Below are positions 46,255-55,964 of a DNA stretch of 64,000 nt, one piece after another. The notes under the pieces were generated by a model. That model saw nothing but the letters and a program-made list of their open reading frames with translations. It was not told where the DNA came from and did not search any database. Origin of the DNA: Galeopsis tetrahit (Eukaryota > Streptophyta > Magnoliopsida > Lamiales > Lamiaceae); NCBI GenBank assembly GCA_963675135.1, contig OY776124.1, positions 7,764,677-7,828,676 of the forward strand. The letters run 5' to 3'. Made by a program: the position numbers and the translations under genes. Positions within the stretch are counted from its first letter, which is position 1. Each line of letters begins with the position of its first letter.

Positions 46255-47475
46255 TTTTTCATTAGTCATTATTACTACTATTTTTTTAATTAGATTATGA
46301 TATTTATTTAGTTTTTATTGGGCTATATTAAACACTAATGAGTTCTAAAATTTTGTTTAAATCATACTTTTATTTTTTCATTTAAAGATCATTACCTAAT
46401 TATATATTTTTCTATTTTATTTACTTGTTGGACGTGTCAATTGAGATCTCTAATTTTAAAAAAAAAATTATTGTACTAATTCGTTAGTGGCCCGATTATG
46501 CCGTGATCCGCTAGATTAGGTCCCAACAATTGTAAGACCGTTAAATATGAATGGGTTAAAACCTTAGCCCGTGATCCGGCCCTGCCAACCCCTATAGACA
46601 TCTCTAATCTTTACCTTTTCACTAGAGAATTACTTTTTTTTTTTTTTAAACATAAATCTTCAGTCATAAGAATTCAATTCTTCAACACTAATACAAAATT
46701 CACATTCACGCCAAAGAGGACGAGAGAAATGAGAACTAAAATAGTTGTTATTTAACTGAGCGTGAAATAACAATTTAAAAATGAAACTTGAGATTGATTA
46801 CTCAAAGAAAAGCCCAATGAAACTTGAGATTGAGAGATGGCTGCATAAGGAAGGTATGGGGTGTTTGGTAGTTTAGTAGATTTTGGTATATCAAATCTTG
46901 CAATTTATCTCAAAAACCTGCATAATGGTGAGTGAATTTGTGTACTGCATCATCACCCCATTTCGCTAGTAGTTTTTGGTTGGATGAGTGGATGCAACAA
47001 TCGAACCAATTGAAACACATAATTTAATATAACTGAAACGTGTATACTAATGTAACTAGCACGTGCATGCTAATAACCGAAACATGTAGGTTAATGAAAC
47101 AAAACATTAAACTTTGCTGATACCTATTGGTATCATTGACCTACACCTAGTGCTTAGAAAAAGAGTTGCACTTCCATACAAACAGATGAAATCGAACCAT
47201 TCAGGCAGTTTGGGTTTAAGCACTGGTGGATCAAGCTATATATTTACTACTATATACAGTACTCCATAGTACTAAAGAAAATTGGAAATACTCACAATTA
47301 ATCAGAAAGCTTTATTATAGAGCAATAGAAAGAATGACACCAGTTAAATAACAAAAGTACAGTGAAGATACACTGAAGCATTATTCTTAGGAAAGGCTTT
47401 GAATGTGACCTGAGCCTAGCTTATTTGGGAACCTTAATTAGTTTAAGGTCGTATCCAAAACTGCTACATTATTAG
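46255..47475. other. intergenic, downstream of the intact F-box gene
   Basis: No gene. From about 46931 onward it matches 30507-31005, forming the downstream part of the duplicated F-box segment. The first part is unassigned AT-rich sequence. Confidence 0.5.
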
Positions 47476-49089
47476 CTATGGGCTTGGAGACCCTGTTTTC
47501 TTCGGTTTAAACGGGCCAATCTTACGGCTCATGTCCTTTTTTTTAAATGTAGCAGCCTCTCCTCCCCATCTCAAACGAAAGCGAATTCTCTCTCCTTTTT
47601 TTGAATCCAACACTGACTTCCATGGTAGCGTCCTCCACCCGGAAACAACCTCTTTAAAAACTTCCACACTAACTTCCTCAAGATCATCTTGGCAGAGTAG
47701 ACTAGTATTTGATTTGTTATCCAGAAAATTTAGACTGACTTGCTGTATCAATCTCTCGTAAATAACCTCAAGGAACTCCATGTTTCTTTCTCCACCAATG
47801 CTCCGTAACCAAGTCACGAATATTGGGCGACAACACCGGAATAGACAATTGATAAGAGTAAGACAAGCTGAAGATGACGCCTCAACACTCAAATTTTCCA
47901 CTACGGGTTTAAGTAAACCTTGAATGTTTCCTGCACACTTGGATCTATTCCAATGCAAAATTTTGAGCGAGAGAGAAACTCTCGACAGACTCAAGGTTGT
48001 CAAAAGTTTATTCAACTTGGCAAACCACGAAACACTAGGAGAAGAAGAGTGGCATGTAATAAATATATAAGACTCCCAATTACTTTTGCCTGTTTCCAAC
48101 GACAAAGAAGGAATTTGTCTGCTCGAAAAAGTAATTTTACAGATATTTGGAACATCAAGCTTCACTTTAAGCGTCTTAGAGTGTGTAATGCTTATGCACT
48201 CAAGTGAAGGGCTAGAAATTTGTATTTCTTTGTAGTTATCACAATCATGAAGACCCAAATCCTTAAGACAAGGAAACTTAGACGATATTTCATCGAAAAA
48301 CAAGGTATGAACATCGACACCATACAAAGATAAACACTTTAGCTTATGAATCTCATACGGATTAATAGGCCTATCAACACCTAATCCCATATTTCGTTTT
48401 CCAAACTCAATAAATGGACTCAACTCCAACATGCCAAAATGTGTAACCAAAACAGCATTGTTTGAATTCTGGGTTCCATACAAGAATCTGCAACTACACA
48501 ATGACAACTTCTTAATTGGGCATTTCGAAAGTAAATCCCATATAATATCACCTTCTAGCCAGACATTGGCTAAACAGAGAGATTCAAGTTTCAAACAATT
48601 AATCTTCCCATTCGCCCCTACACCAATTTTACAGCCATTAACAGATAATCTGACAAGGCTTTCAGATTCAAGCACCTCATTTGGCAATTCAAATAGCCTA
48701 TCTCGGTAATCAATGCTAAAATCTAGATCAACCATACCCAATCTCAAAGCTTTCAGAATTAATTTGTTAGCAAGAGAGTAACTACACGCCCCATCATAGT
48801 ACGTACCATACATCCATAAGCTTAAACTCTCAATCTTTAGATTCAATTTCTCGTACCTTTGCACAGTCCTGTTAACGAATTTCCAGAACAGATCTTCACT
48901 GCCACGATCGCCGGAGTTTCTCATAAAGCGGCGTTGATCAAAATAAAGGTTGGGGCGAGTTTTCCAGGCGGTGTACCAGTATTTGGAGATGATAGATGTT
49001 TGAGCAGCTTCCTTTTCACTCATAAAAGATTGGATGTGTTGAATGATTGGCTCTGGTGGCGAAAATTCGTCACGGAGGCGTTTCCCCAT
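47476..49089 (-). CDS. F-box/LRR-type protein, intact copy
   Basis: This intronless frame of 537 residues has an N-terminal F-box (about residues 8-50: SPPEPIIQHIQSFMSEKE, then SIISKYWYTAWKTRPN), the part that binds SKP1 in SCF ubiquitin ligases. Leucine-rich repeats of the RNI type follow (VLESESLVRLSVNGCKIG, LKLESLCLANVWLEGD, CLKDLGLHDCDNYKEIQISS, SLECISITHSKTLKVKL). The C-terminal region, FKEVVSGWRTLPWKSVLDS, is typical of this large plant family. The start at 49089 (MGKRLRDEF) is the first Met in frame. The paralogue at 31006-32592 has 14 extra in-frame codons upstream, so the true start of the family is uncertain. Targets cannot be inferred. The copy appears functional. Confidence 0.88.
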   Translation of the reverse strand: MGKRLRDEFSPPEPIIQHIQSFMSEKEAAQTSIISKYWYTAWKTRPNLYFDQRRFMRNSGDRGSEDLFWKFVNRTVQRYEKLNLKIESLSLWMYGTYYDGACSYSLANKLILKALRLGMVDLDFSIDYRDRLFELPNEVLESESLVRLSVNGCKIGVGANGKINCLKLESLCLANVWLEGDIIWDLLSKCPIKKLSLCSCRFLYGTQNSNNAVLVTHFGMLELSPFIEFGKRNMGLGVDRPINPYEIHKLKCLSLYGVDVHTLFFDEISSKFPCLKDLGLHDCDNYKEIQISSPSLECISITHSKTLKVKLDVPNICKITFSSRQIPSLSLETGKSNWESYIFITCHSSSPSVSWFAKLNKLLTTLSLSRVSLSLKILHWNRSKCAGNIQGLLKPVVENLSVEASSSACLTLINCLFRCCRPIFVTWLRSIGGERNMEFLEVIYERLIQQVSLNFLDNKSNTSLLCQDDLEEVSVEVFKEVVSGWRTLPWKSVLDSKKGERIRFRLRWGGEAATFKKKDMSRKIGPFKPKKTGSPSP

Positions 49090-49277
49090 TGGAGATCCTC
49101 AAACTCCAACTTATTGATTTTCGGAAAGTTTCTCGATTTTGGAATGAAATCACAGATATTGTGCCCCAGTTCTTGTAGTTTCGTTGAAACTACCCATTTC
49201 CAACGGGAATTTCGGCGATTAATTTAGGTTTAATTTAATCACAGATTAATTGCAATAGCAGGTAACTTAGTATTTAG
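49090..49277. promoter_or_regulatory. 5' flank of the intact F-box gene
   Basis: It matches the 5' flank of the pseudogene copy (shared TTATTGATTTTCGGAAAGTT-like and GGAATGAAATCACAGAT-like blocks) up to about 49220. A torn hAT end begins at 49278. I see no clear TATA box. Confidence 0.4.
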
Positions 49278-49326
49278 TAGGGTTGGGAATGGGTCAGGCC
49301 TGGGCCCGAAATTTTTTTAAAAAAAT

Positions 49327-50417
49327 GGAATTTTTTCGGCACAAGGCCTGAAAGTTGGGTCAACTATCAATTTAAGGCCTAAAAGAAAATTCTTATCGAT
49401 ATAAGGCTCGATTCATATAAAACTATCAATTTAAGGCTTAAAATTTTAACGCCGTTAACAATCCATTTAACGGAAGCTGACGAGGCAAGCTGACGAGACA
49501 ATTAATTGCCACATAATATATCCATGTTGCATTTTATTCAATTAAAATATAAAAGAAATATATTTTCTTTCTCCCTCCTCAAATCTTCTTCCATGGCAGC
49601 AGCAAGCTAATAAGCTATCCTCGAGTCTTCTTCCATGGCAGCAACAAGCTAACAAGCAAACCAAGTGAAACACACAAAAACCCTAATTCACTTTCTTAAG
49701 CTTCCCCCTCCCTCATGTCGACCTTTGAATAATTTCAAATTAGAATTTCTATGATTCGCATACTAGAATTAAACTATAACAATTGTTGACAATGGTGGCT
49801 ATAATTTATACATGAGGTATGAAGAAATGTTAATGATTTATTGTTTAGAAATTAAGATATTTTATGTTTTTTCTTCAGCATATTAGGTGTTTGATGAAAT
49901 GCTTCAAAGATCATTTTTTTTCTTATCTAGTGTTAACCTCCATGAAATTAATTACTACACTTTAATAATTTGATTGATGTTGCATAAAAATGAGAGAAAC
50001 AGAATTATTGTGAAAGTTCGATCGATCCTAAAATTGAATTGAATGATAAAATCCATCTTTTAGAATTCAGGTTTTGATTTGCCTTTAAGCTCTGTTTCTT
50101 CCGGAATGGTTAAATGGAAGAAGACTTGCTTCCAAAAACTCTTGCTGCCAGGGAAGAAGACTCGAGGAGGGAGAAAGAAAATATATTTCTTTTATATTTT
50201 AATTGAATAAAATGCCACATGGATATATTATGTAGCAATTAATTGTCTCGTTAGCTTGCCTCGTCAGCTTCTGTTAAATGGATTGTTAACGGCGTTAAAA
50301 TTTTAAGCCTTAAATTGATAGTTTTATATGAATCGAGCCTTATATCGATAAAAAAAATTTTTTAGGCATTAAATTGATAGTTGACCCAACTTTCAAGCCT
50401 TGTGCCGAAAAAATTCC
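49327..50417. mobile_element. Mutator-like element with long terminal inverted repeats
   Basis: The arms are about 270 bp each and nearly complementary: GGAATTTTTTCGGCACAAGG at the left and CCTTGTGCCGAAAAAATTCC at the right, continuing through GTTAACGGCGTTAAAATTTT and AGAAAGAAAATATATTTCTT. A perfect 9-bp TSD, TAAAAAAAT, lies at 49318-49326 and 50418-50426. The centre (about 300-500 bp) shows no transposase. The TSD lies in a T/A run, so its exact length could be fortuitous. Confidence 0.82.
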
Positions 50418-50426
50418 TAAAAAAAT

Positions 50427-50906
50427 CTACAACAGTATTATCATCAAATTATAAAAATTAACTATTTAAATCTCAAAATGAAGAAATTGAAGTAATAGAA
50501 TGTTCCAAAAAAAAAATATCCAACTATTTTTTCAACTATTAAAACTATTAAAAAGAAAAATATAAGTAGTGTTACTAAATTTTCTTATTTATTTATTTGA
50601 AAATCACATATTATATAAGTATATACTTATAATATATACAATATATATATATATATATATATGTGTCTGGAAATCACTAGTACATTTGGGGATTACTTAC
50701 TATACTACAATCACTTACAATCACTTTCTAGTACATTTCACATTTACAAACAAACATTTCACATTTAAAAGTGGTTGTATTAAATTGTGGGGAGAAGAAT
50801 GTAGTACAATCACTTTCTAGTACATTTGACATTTACAAACAAACATTTCACATTTAAAAGTGGTTGTATTAAATTGTGGGGAGAAGTTGAATTTTGTATC
50901 AAAGAG

Positions 50907-50941
<35 letters not shown>
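50427..50941. repeat. tandem repeat and TA microsatellites
   Basis: Two copies of about 100 bp (50705-50803 and 50804-50886) share CAATCACTTTCTAGTACATT, TTACAAACAAACATTTCAC and GTGGTTGTATTAAATTGTGG. TA runs lie at 50641-50662 and 50911-50941. The second received the gag-only retrotransposon. Confidence 0.75.
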
Positions 50942-50944
<3 letters not shown>

Positions 50945-52112
50945 AGACACCTAAATTTTAAATTCCTTTGGACCTCTAAAGTCCAGTAAATCAAGACGGG
51001 CCTCTAAAGTCCGGTAAATCAAGACGAGCCTCTAAAGTCCCATAAATTCAAGACGGACCTCTAAAGTCCAATAAAGCAAGACGGGCCTCTAAAGTCCAAT
51101 AAATGAAGATGGGCCTCTAAAGTTCAACAAACCAAATTGAGCCCAAATAGGGTATTCTTAGCCCAAGTAATTCAAAATTTGAATTAAGGCCTAACCACTT
51201 GCACAAATATCTCCTTGGCCCATAAGAAACCCTAGGTTCTACACCTATAAATAGGGGCCTCATTCCATTCATTTCATCATCAACAAATCAGAAGCATTCA
51301 AGGCTCTAAAATTCTCTGTAGAGATTTTAGAGTGTTCTTCAGCAAGCGGAGGAGCTTCAAAGGCGTTCTTCGTGCAAAGCGGCGAGAAGTAGCGTTCAAG
51401 TGGAGATCAAGGTGCTAAGCCCCTTCGATTCGGCGTTTCTTCAAGGCATTCTTCGTGCAAAGCGGCGAAAAGCAGCGTTCGAGTGGAGATCAAGGTGTTA
51501 AGCCCCTTCGATTCGGCGTTTCTTCAAGGCGTTCTTCGTGCAAAGCGGCGAGAAGCAGTGTTCGAGCGGAGATCAAGGTACTAAGCCTCTTCGATTCGGC
51601 GTTTCTTCAAGGAGGAGGTGCTTCGTGGATCTTCAACGACGTTCGTCCCGAAAAAGTCCCGATAAGTCCCGAATAAGTCCCGATAAGTCCTGATAAGTCC
51701 CGAAAAGTCCCGGAAAAGTCCCGATAAGTCCCGAAGGTCCCGAAAAGTCCCTAAAATCGACGTGTAATCCAAAATACGGCGTCAAGCCTTTGGATTATCG
51801 TTACAAAGTCCCAAATTCAAGAACGATCTTCAACGACGTTCATCCAAAAAGTCCCTAAATTCGGTGGTTAATCCAAAATACGGTGCTAAGCCTTTGGATT
51901 AACGTTATAAAAGCCCCAAATACAAGATCGGAAAGGATTCGGCTGCGGATCCAGCTCCAAAAGCTCAAGAAATCCAAGTGAAGTTCAAGAAGAGAGAATC
52001 AGAGGAGAAATTAGAGATTGTAACCCGCAAATACTCGGTTTTAATCCGAAATTAAATAAAATCGTTTACCATTTTCGCGTTTTTATATTTAATTCACGAA
52101 TTTGTGTTTACA
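50942..52112 (+). repeat. 5' LTR of the gag-only element
   Basis: TGTAGACACC...GTGTTTACA. It contains three separate minisatellites: six units of about 28 bp (CCTCTAAAGTCCAATAAAT-like, 50970-51140); three units of about 83 bp (GCGTTCTTCGTGCAAAGCGG..., 51357-51607); and about ten units of 10-11 bp (AGTCCCGATA-like, 51646-51750). A TATA-like CCTATAAATAGGGGCC lies near 51244-51260, with a likely transcription start shortly downstream. Confidence 0.9.
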
Positions 52113-52270
52113 AATTGGCACGCCCAGTGGGACTATCTCTACCTCTCATCTCTGCTCTTCAAGTAAATCAAGACAAACGATGGCGCCAATCAAGATTAAG
52201 ATCAAGAGAGGTGTCGCATCCGGATCAGCTGGTCTTGACTTTGAAGACGTGAACGTAGTCACGAGGTGTA

Positions 52271-53686
52271 TTGTCAAGAAGCTCCAAGTCATCGTCTTCT
52301 TCAGAGAAGGCTACTGCAGAGGGTCCACCACCCAACACTGCGAATGAGGAGAACAATCCAGCATGTTCCCCTACTCGTTCCACAGCAAGCTCGTCAGATT
52401 CGAGCACAGCCTTAGCAATGGCGACAGACACTACGACTGTTGAGGAGCAATTGACAAGCTTAACTCGAGCTATAGAAGGACTCACGAAACATGTCCAAGA
52501 ACAAGATGTCCAGATTGCTAAGCTGGTGAGCAATGTAGACAAAGGGGAGTCAAGCCGTGCTAAAGGAAAGCAAGTCGAAAGGCATGATGTTGAGATGTCC
52601 GGTGAACGTCATCAGATGGAAATTAACCCGACTCTTAAGGAGTTACAAGTCTCTCCCGATGGTTTGGTGCCTATTGACCGGTTAAAAGAAATCATACTCG
52701 GAGCAATAAAGGATAAGTTCGAGGAAAATCCTAAGTCTTCCTTCACCTACAACAAGCCTTACACTAAGAGGATTGACGGTTTGAAGATGCTAGCTGGTTA
52801 TCAACCTCCAAAGTTGCTGCAGTTCGATGGCAAGGGTAATCCAAAGCAGCATATTGCTCACTTCGTAGAGACTTGCAACAATGCCGGCACTTACGGAGAT
52901 CATTTGGTGAAGCAATTTGTGCGCTCTTTAAAGGGAAATGCATTCGATTGGTATATTGATTTGGAGGCCAGTTCGATAGATAGTTGGGAGGAAATGGAGC
53001 AGGAATTTCTCAACCGATTTTACAGCACTCGAAGAACGGTTAGCATGATTGAATTGACGAACACTCGTCAATCAAATGAAGAGTCGGTGATCGATTACAT
53101 AAATCGATGGAGAAATCTAAGTCTAAATTGTAAGGATAGATTAACTAAAACTTCAGCAATCGAGATGTGCATCCAAGGAATGCAGTGGGGCCTTCGGTAT
53201 ATCCTTCAAGCAATTCGACCAAAATCATTCGAGGATTTGGCTACTAAGGCTCATGACATGGAGTTGAGCATGTCTACAAGTGGAGTTGAAGAGTTATCAT
53301 CCCAAGAATGGGGGCAAAGGAAAATAAGTTTGAAGGAGTGGCAACAAAAGCAATATCCATTTCTGGACTCAGATATCCCTGAAATATTCGATGACCTGAT
53401 CAAGAATGATCTCATCGAACTGCCAGAAATGAAACGACCCGAAGAGGCTGGGCGAACGGATGACCCAAAGTATTGTAAGTACCATCGATTGGTAGGACAT
53501 CCAATCCAAGATTGTTTTATACTTAAAGAGAAAATTATGCAGCTAGCCAAAGAAGGGAAGATCTTGCTAGAAGAAATTGAAACAACGACAAATCACATCA
53601 CAATTGAAGACAGTCAAATGAAGGAAGTTTACGCAAATGGCGCCTACAAATTGATTTCTGAAGACGGCGTATACATTGCTCCATAA
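52271..53686 (+). CDS. Gypsy-type gag polyprotein, stand-alone
   Basis: An open frame of 471 residues. The N-terminus is Ser/Thr-rich, followed by a coiled-looking stretch (TRAIEGLTKHVQEQDVQIAK). The retrotransposon gag domain lies at about residues 175-350 (LLQFDGKGNPKQHIAHFVET, FVRSLKGNAFDWYIDL, EEMEQEFLNRFYSTRRTVSM). A C-terminal C/H cluster (YCKYHRLVGHPIQDCFILKE) resembles the start of a zinc knuckle. It ends ...DGVYIAP-stop, and that stop lies within the first unit of the downstream minisatellite. An ATG at 52180 opens a different, short frame. Gag would form particles and bind element RNA. The frame is intact, consistent with recent activity in trans. Confidence 0.9.
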   Translation: MSRSSKSSSSSEKATAEGPPPNTANEENNPACSPTRSTASSSDSSTALAMATDTTTVEEQLTSLTRAIEGLTKHVQEQDVQIAKLVSNVDKGESSRAKGKQVERHDVEMSGERHQMEINPTLKELQVSPDGLVPIDRLKEIILGAIKDKFEENPKSSFTYNKPYTKRIDGLKMLAGYQPPKLLQFDGKGNPKQHIAHFVETCNNAGTYGDHLVKQFVRSLKGNAFDWYIDLEASSIDSWEEMEQEFLNRFYSTRRTVSMIELTNTRQSNEESVIDYINRWRNLSLNCKDRLTKTSAIEMCIQGMQWGLRYILQAIRPKSFEDLATKAHDMELSMSTSGVEELSSQEWGQRKISLKEWQQKQYPFLDSDIPEIFDDLIKNDLIELPEMKRPEEAGRTDDPKYCKYHRLVGHPIQDCFILKEKIMQLAKEGKILLEEIETTTNHITIEDSQMKEVYANGAYKLISEDGVYIAP

Positions 53687-54070
53687 ACGCACGAGCCTAA
53701 ACTGCTTATTGCTCCATAAACGCACGAGCCTAAACTGCTTATTGCTCCATAAACGCACGAGCCTAAACTGCTTTTTGCTCCATGATGCACGAGTCTAAAC
53801 TGCTTATTGCTCCAATAAACGCACGAACCTAAACTGCTTGTTACTCCAAGAATGCACGAGTCTAAACTGCTTGTTGCTCCATAAACGCACGAGCCTAAAC
53901 TGCTTGTTGCTCCATAAACGCACGAGCCTAAACTGCTTTTCGCTCCATAAACGCATGAGCCTAAACTGCTTGTTGCTCCAAGAACGCACGAGCTTAAACT
54001 GTTTGTTACTCCATGATGCACGAGACTAAACTGCTTATTACTCCTGGTCCGCACGAGTATAAACTGTGTA
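53679..54070 (+). repeat. 33-bp minisatellite after gag
   Basis: About twelve units of 32-34 bp follow each other, each like GCTCCATAAACGCACGAGCC then TAAACTGCTTATT. The first unit supplies the gag stop codon (CCA TAA). Because 33 is a multiple of three, the minus strand stays open by chance across the array. Confidence 0.92.
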
Positions 54071-54196
54071 CGACAACCATCAAAGTTAAAGAATAGTCAC
54101 TCATGGGCTCGCATGTGGGAAATCATTCGAAAGAAATTCGCAATTCATCCACATCAAAGACAAACGTTCTCGTGAACGAAATGCGAGGGGGCAATT
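54071..54196 (+). other. pre-LTR segment with polypurine tract
   Basis: Non-coding link between the minisatellite and the 3' LTR. The polypurine tract GCGAGGGGGCAATT ends at 54196 and primes plus-strand synthesis in a functional element. Confidence 0.7.
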
Positions 54197-55359
54197 TGTA
54201 GACACCTAAATTTTAAATTCCTTTGGACCTCTAAAGTCCAGTAAATCAAGACGGGCCTCTAAAGTCCGGTAAATCAAGACGAGCCTCTAAAGTCCCATAA
54301 ATTCAAGACGGACCTCTAAAGTCCAATAAAGCAAGACGGGCCTCTAAAGTCCAATAAATGAAGATGGGCCTCTAAAGTTCAACAAACCAAATTGAGCCCA
54401 AATAGGGTATTCTTAGCCCAAGTAATTCAAAATTTGAATTAAGGCCTAACCACTTGCACAAATATCTCCTTGGCCCATAAGAAACCCTAGGTTCTACACC
54501 TATAAATAGGGGCCTCATTCCATTCATTTCATCATCAACAAATCAGAAGCATTCAAGGCTCTAAAATTCTCTGTAGAGATTTTAGAGTGTTCTTTAGCAA
54601 GCGGAGGAGCTTCAAAGGCGTTCTTCGTGCAAAGCGCCGAGAAGTAGCGTTCGAGTGGAGATCAAGGTGCTAAGCCCCTTCGATTCGGCGTTTCTTCAAG
54701 GCATTCTTCGTGCAAAGCGGCGAAAAGCAGCGTTCGAGTGGAGATCAAGGTGTTAAGCCCCTTCGATTCGGCGTTTCTTCAAGGCGTTCTTCGTGCAAAG
54801 CGGCGAGAAGCAGTGTTCGAGCGGAGATCAAGGTACTAAGCCTCTTCGATTCGGCGTTTCTTCAAGGAGGAGGTGCTTCGTGGATCTTCAACGACGTTCG
54901 TCCCGAAAAAGTCCCGATAAGTCCCGAATAAGTCCCGATAAGTCCTGATAAGTCCCGAAAAGTCCCGGAAAAGTCCCGATAAGTCCCGAAGGTCCCGAAA
55001 AGTCCCTAAAATCGACGTGTAATCCAAAATACGGCGTCAAGCCTTTGGATTATCGTTACAAAGTCCCAAATTCAAGAACGATCTTCAACGACGTTCATCC
55101 AAAAAGTCCCTAAATTCGGTGGTTAATCCAAAATACGGTGCTAAGCCTTTGGATTAACGTTATAAAAGCCCCAAATACAAGATCGGAAAGGATTCGGCTG
55201 CGGATCCAGCTCCAAAAGCTCAAGAAATCCAAGTGAAGTTCAAGAAGAGAGAATCAGAGGAGAAATTAGAGATTGTAACCCGCAAATACTCGGTTTTAAT
55301 CCGAAATTAAATAAAATCGTTTACCATTTTCGCGTTTTTATATTTAATTCACGAATTTG

Positions 55360-55367
<8 letters not shown>
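54197..55367 (+). repeat. 3' LTR of the gag-only element
   Basis: Same length and same minisatellite copy numbers as the 5' LTR. The differences I can see are T for C in TTCTTTAGCAAG, C for G in AAAGCGCCGAG, and G for A in GCGTTCGAGTGG, all within about 100 bases. Confidence 0.9.
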
Positions 55368-55415
<48 letters not shown>

Positions 55416-55605
55416 AAGTTATATAGGCCGATCTGTTGGGCTTAAAAGGCTTACGAAAAAGTTTGAGCCCGACATATTTAGCTAAATAGGCTTCTAAAAA
55501 AGCTTGAGCCCGACTTGTTTATTAAACGAGTCGAGCCGAGCTTTAATAGGCCGAGCCGTAGGCTCCTGTCGGGTAGCCTGGCCCATTCTCACCCCTAGCC
55601 TTTAG

Positions 55606-55964
55606 GCATGCATTTGCCTTTTCTTTTAGTTAAGTAGTTTGGGCTTTATGCTGGTTATATTGGGCCCAGGCCCATTTTATTTTCTAAGGTTATATACACT
55701 CACTGATTTAATTAGGACACTTATCAAGTTTTTTTTATAAATTAGCTATGTATGAAATGTCAGTTATACCCTCGCCTAAAATTTTAAAAACAAGATTATG
55801 TGATAAGTACATCCACCTCATTTCACACCATGTATGAAGTGACCCAAAAGTAAATTTTCCAAAAAAAAATAAATAAATAAATAAATCTTTGATGAACAAA
55901 AACAAAAATAAAAATACTAGCATCCCCTCAGCCTCCTTGTGCTCCTCTTCTAAAAAAATTATTT
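55606..55964. other. AT-rich intergenic, nothing recognised
   Basis: No gene or clear repeat ends, apart from short A/T homopolymers and an AAAT microsatellite near 55870. Confidence 0.45.

Larger units (their letters stand above)
50942..55367 (+). mobile_element. gag-only LTR retrotransposon (TR-GAG type), very recent
   Basis: The LTRs 50942-52112 and 54197-55367 have the same length, 1171 bp, and I count three differences. The TSD TATAT lies on both sides in a TA microsatellite. The primer-binding site TGGCACGCCCAGTGGGAC (52116-52133) follows the 5' LTR, and a purine tract (GCGAGGGGGCAATT) precedes the 3' LTR. The only protein is a Gypsy-type gag (52271-53686). Protease, reverse transcriptase, RNase H and integrase are absent, and the space after gag is a minisatellite. 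This matches terminal-repeat retrotransposons with a gag domain, which depend on an autonomous partner for polymerase. Confidence 0.92.
49278..55597. mobile_element. probable hAT element torn apart by later insertions
   Basis: The left end TAGGGTTGGGAATGGGTCAG (49278) and the inverse of the right end, TAGGGGTGAGAATGGGCCAG (ending at 55597), agree at most positions. The flanking 8-mers GTATTTAG (49270-49277) and GCCTTTAG (55598-55605) match at six of eight bases, fitting an aged hAT TSD. Inside lie a long-TIR Mutator-like element and the gag-only retrotransposon. The two ends could instead be separate hAT remnants. Confidence 0.45.

Noticed and set aside
51455..51772. Frames of 63-73 codons in the LTRs at 51455-51772 and 54710-55027
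   Set aside because: They are open because of the LTR minisatellites and occur identically in both LTRs. There is no sign of translation.
53644..54054. 136-codon minus-strand open frame with repeated GATSSLGSCVY units
   Set aside because: It is the antisense of the 33-bp minisatellite. A unit length divisible by three keeps a frame open by chance. No start context or homology supports a protein.
53679..54070. CRISPR-like array of about 33-bp repeats
   Set aside because: The units abut without unique spacers, and the sequence is a plant retrotransposon. It is a minisatellite.
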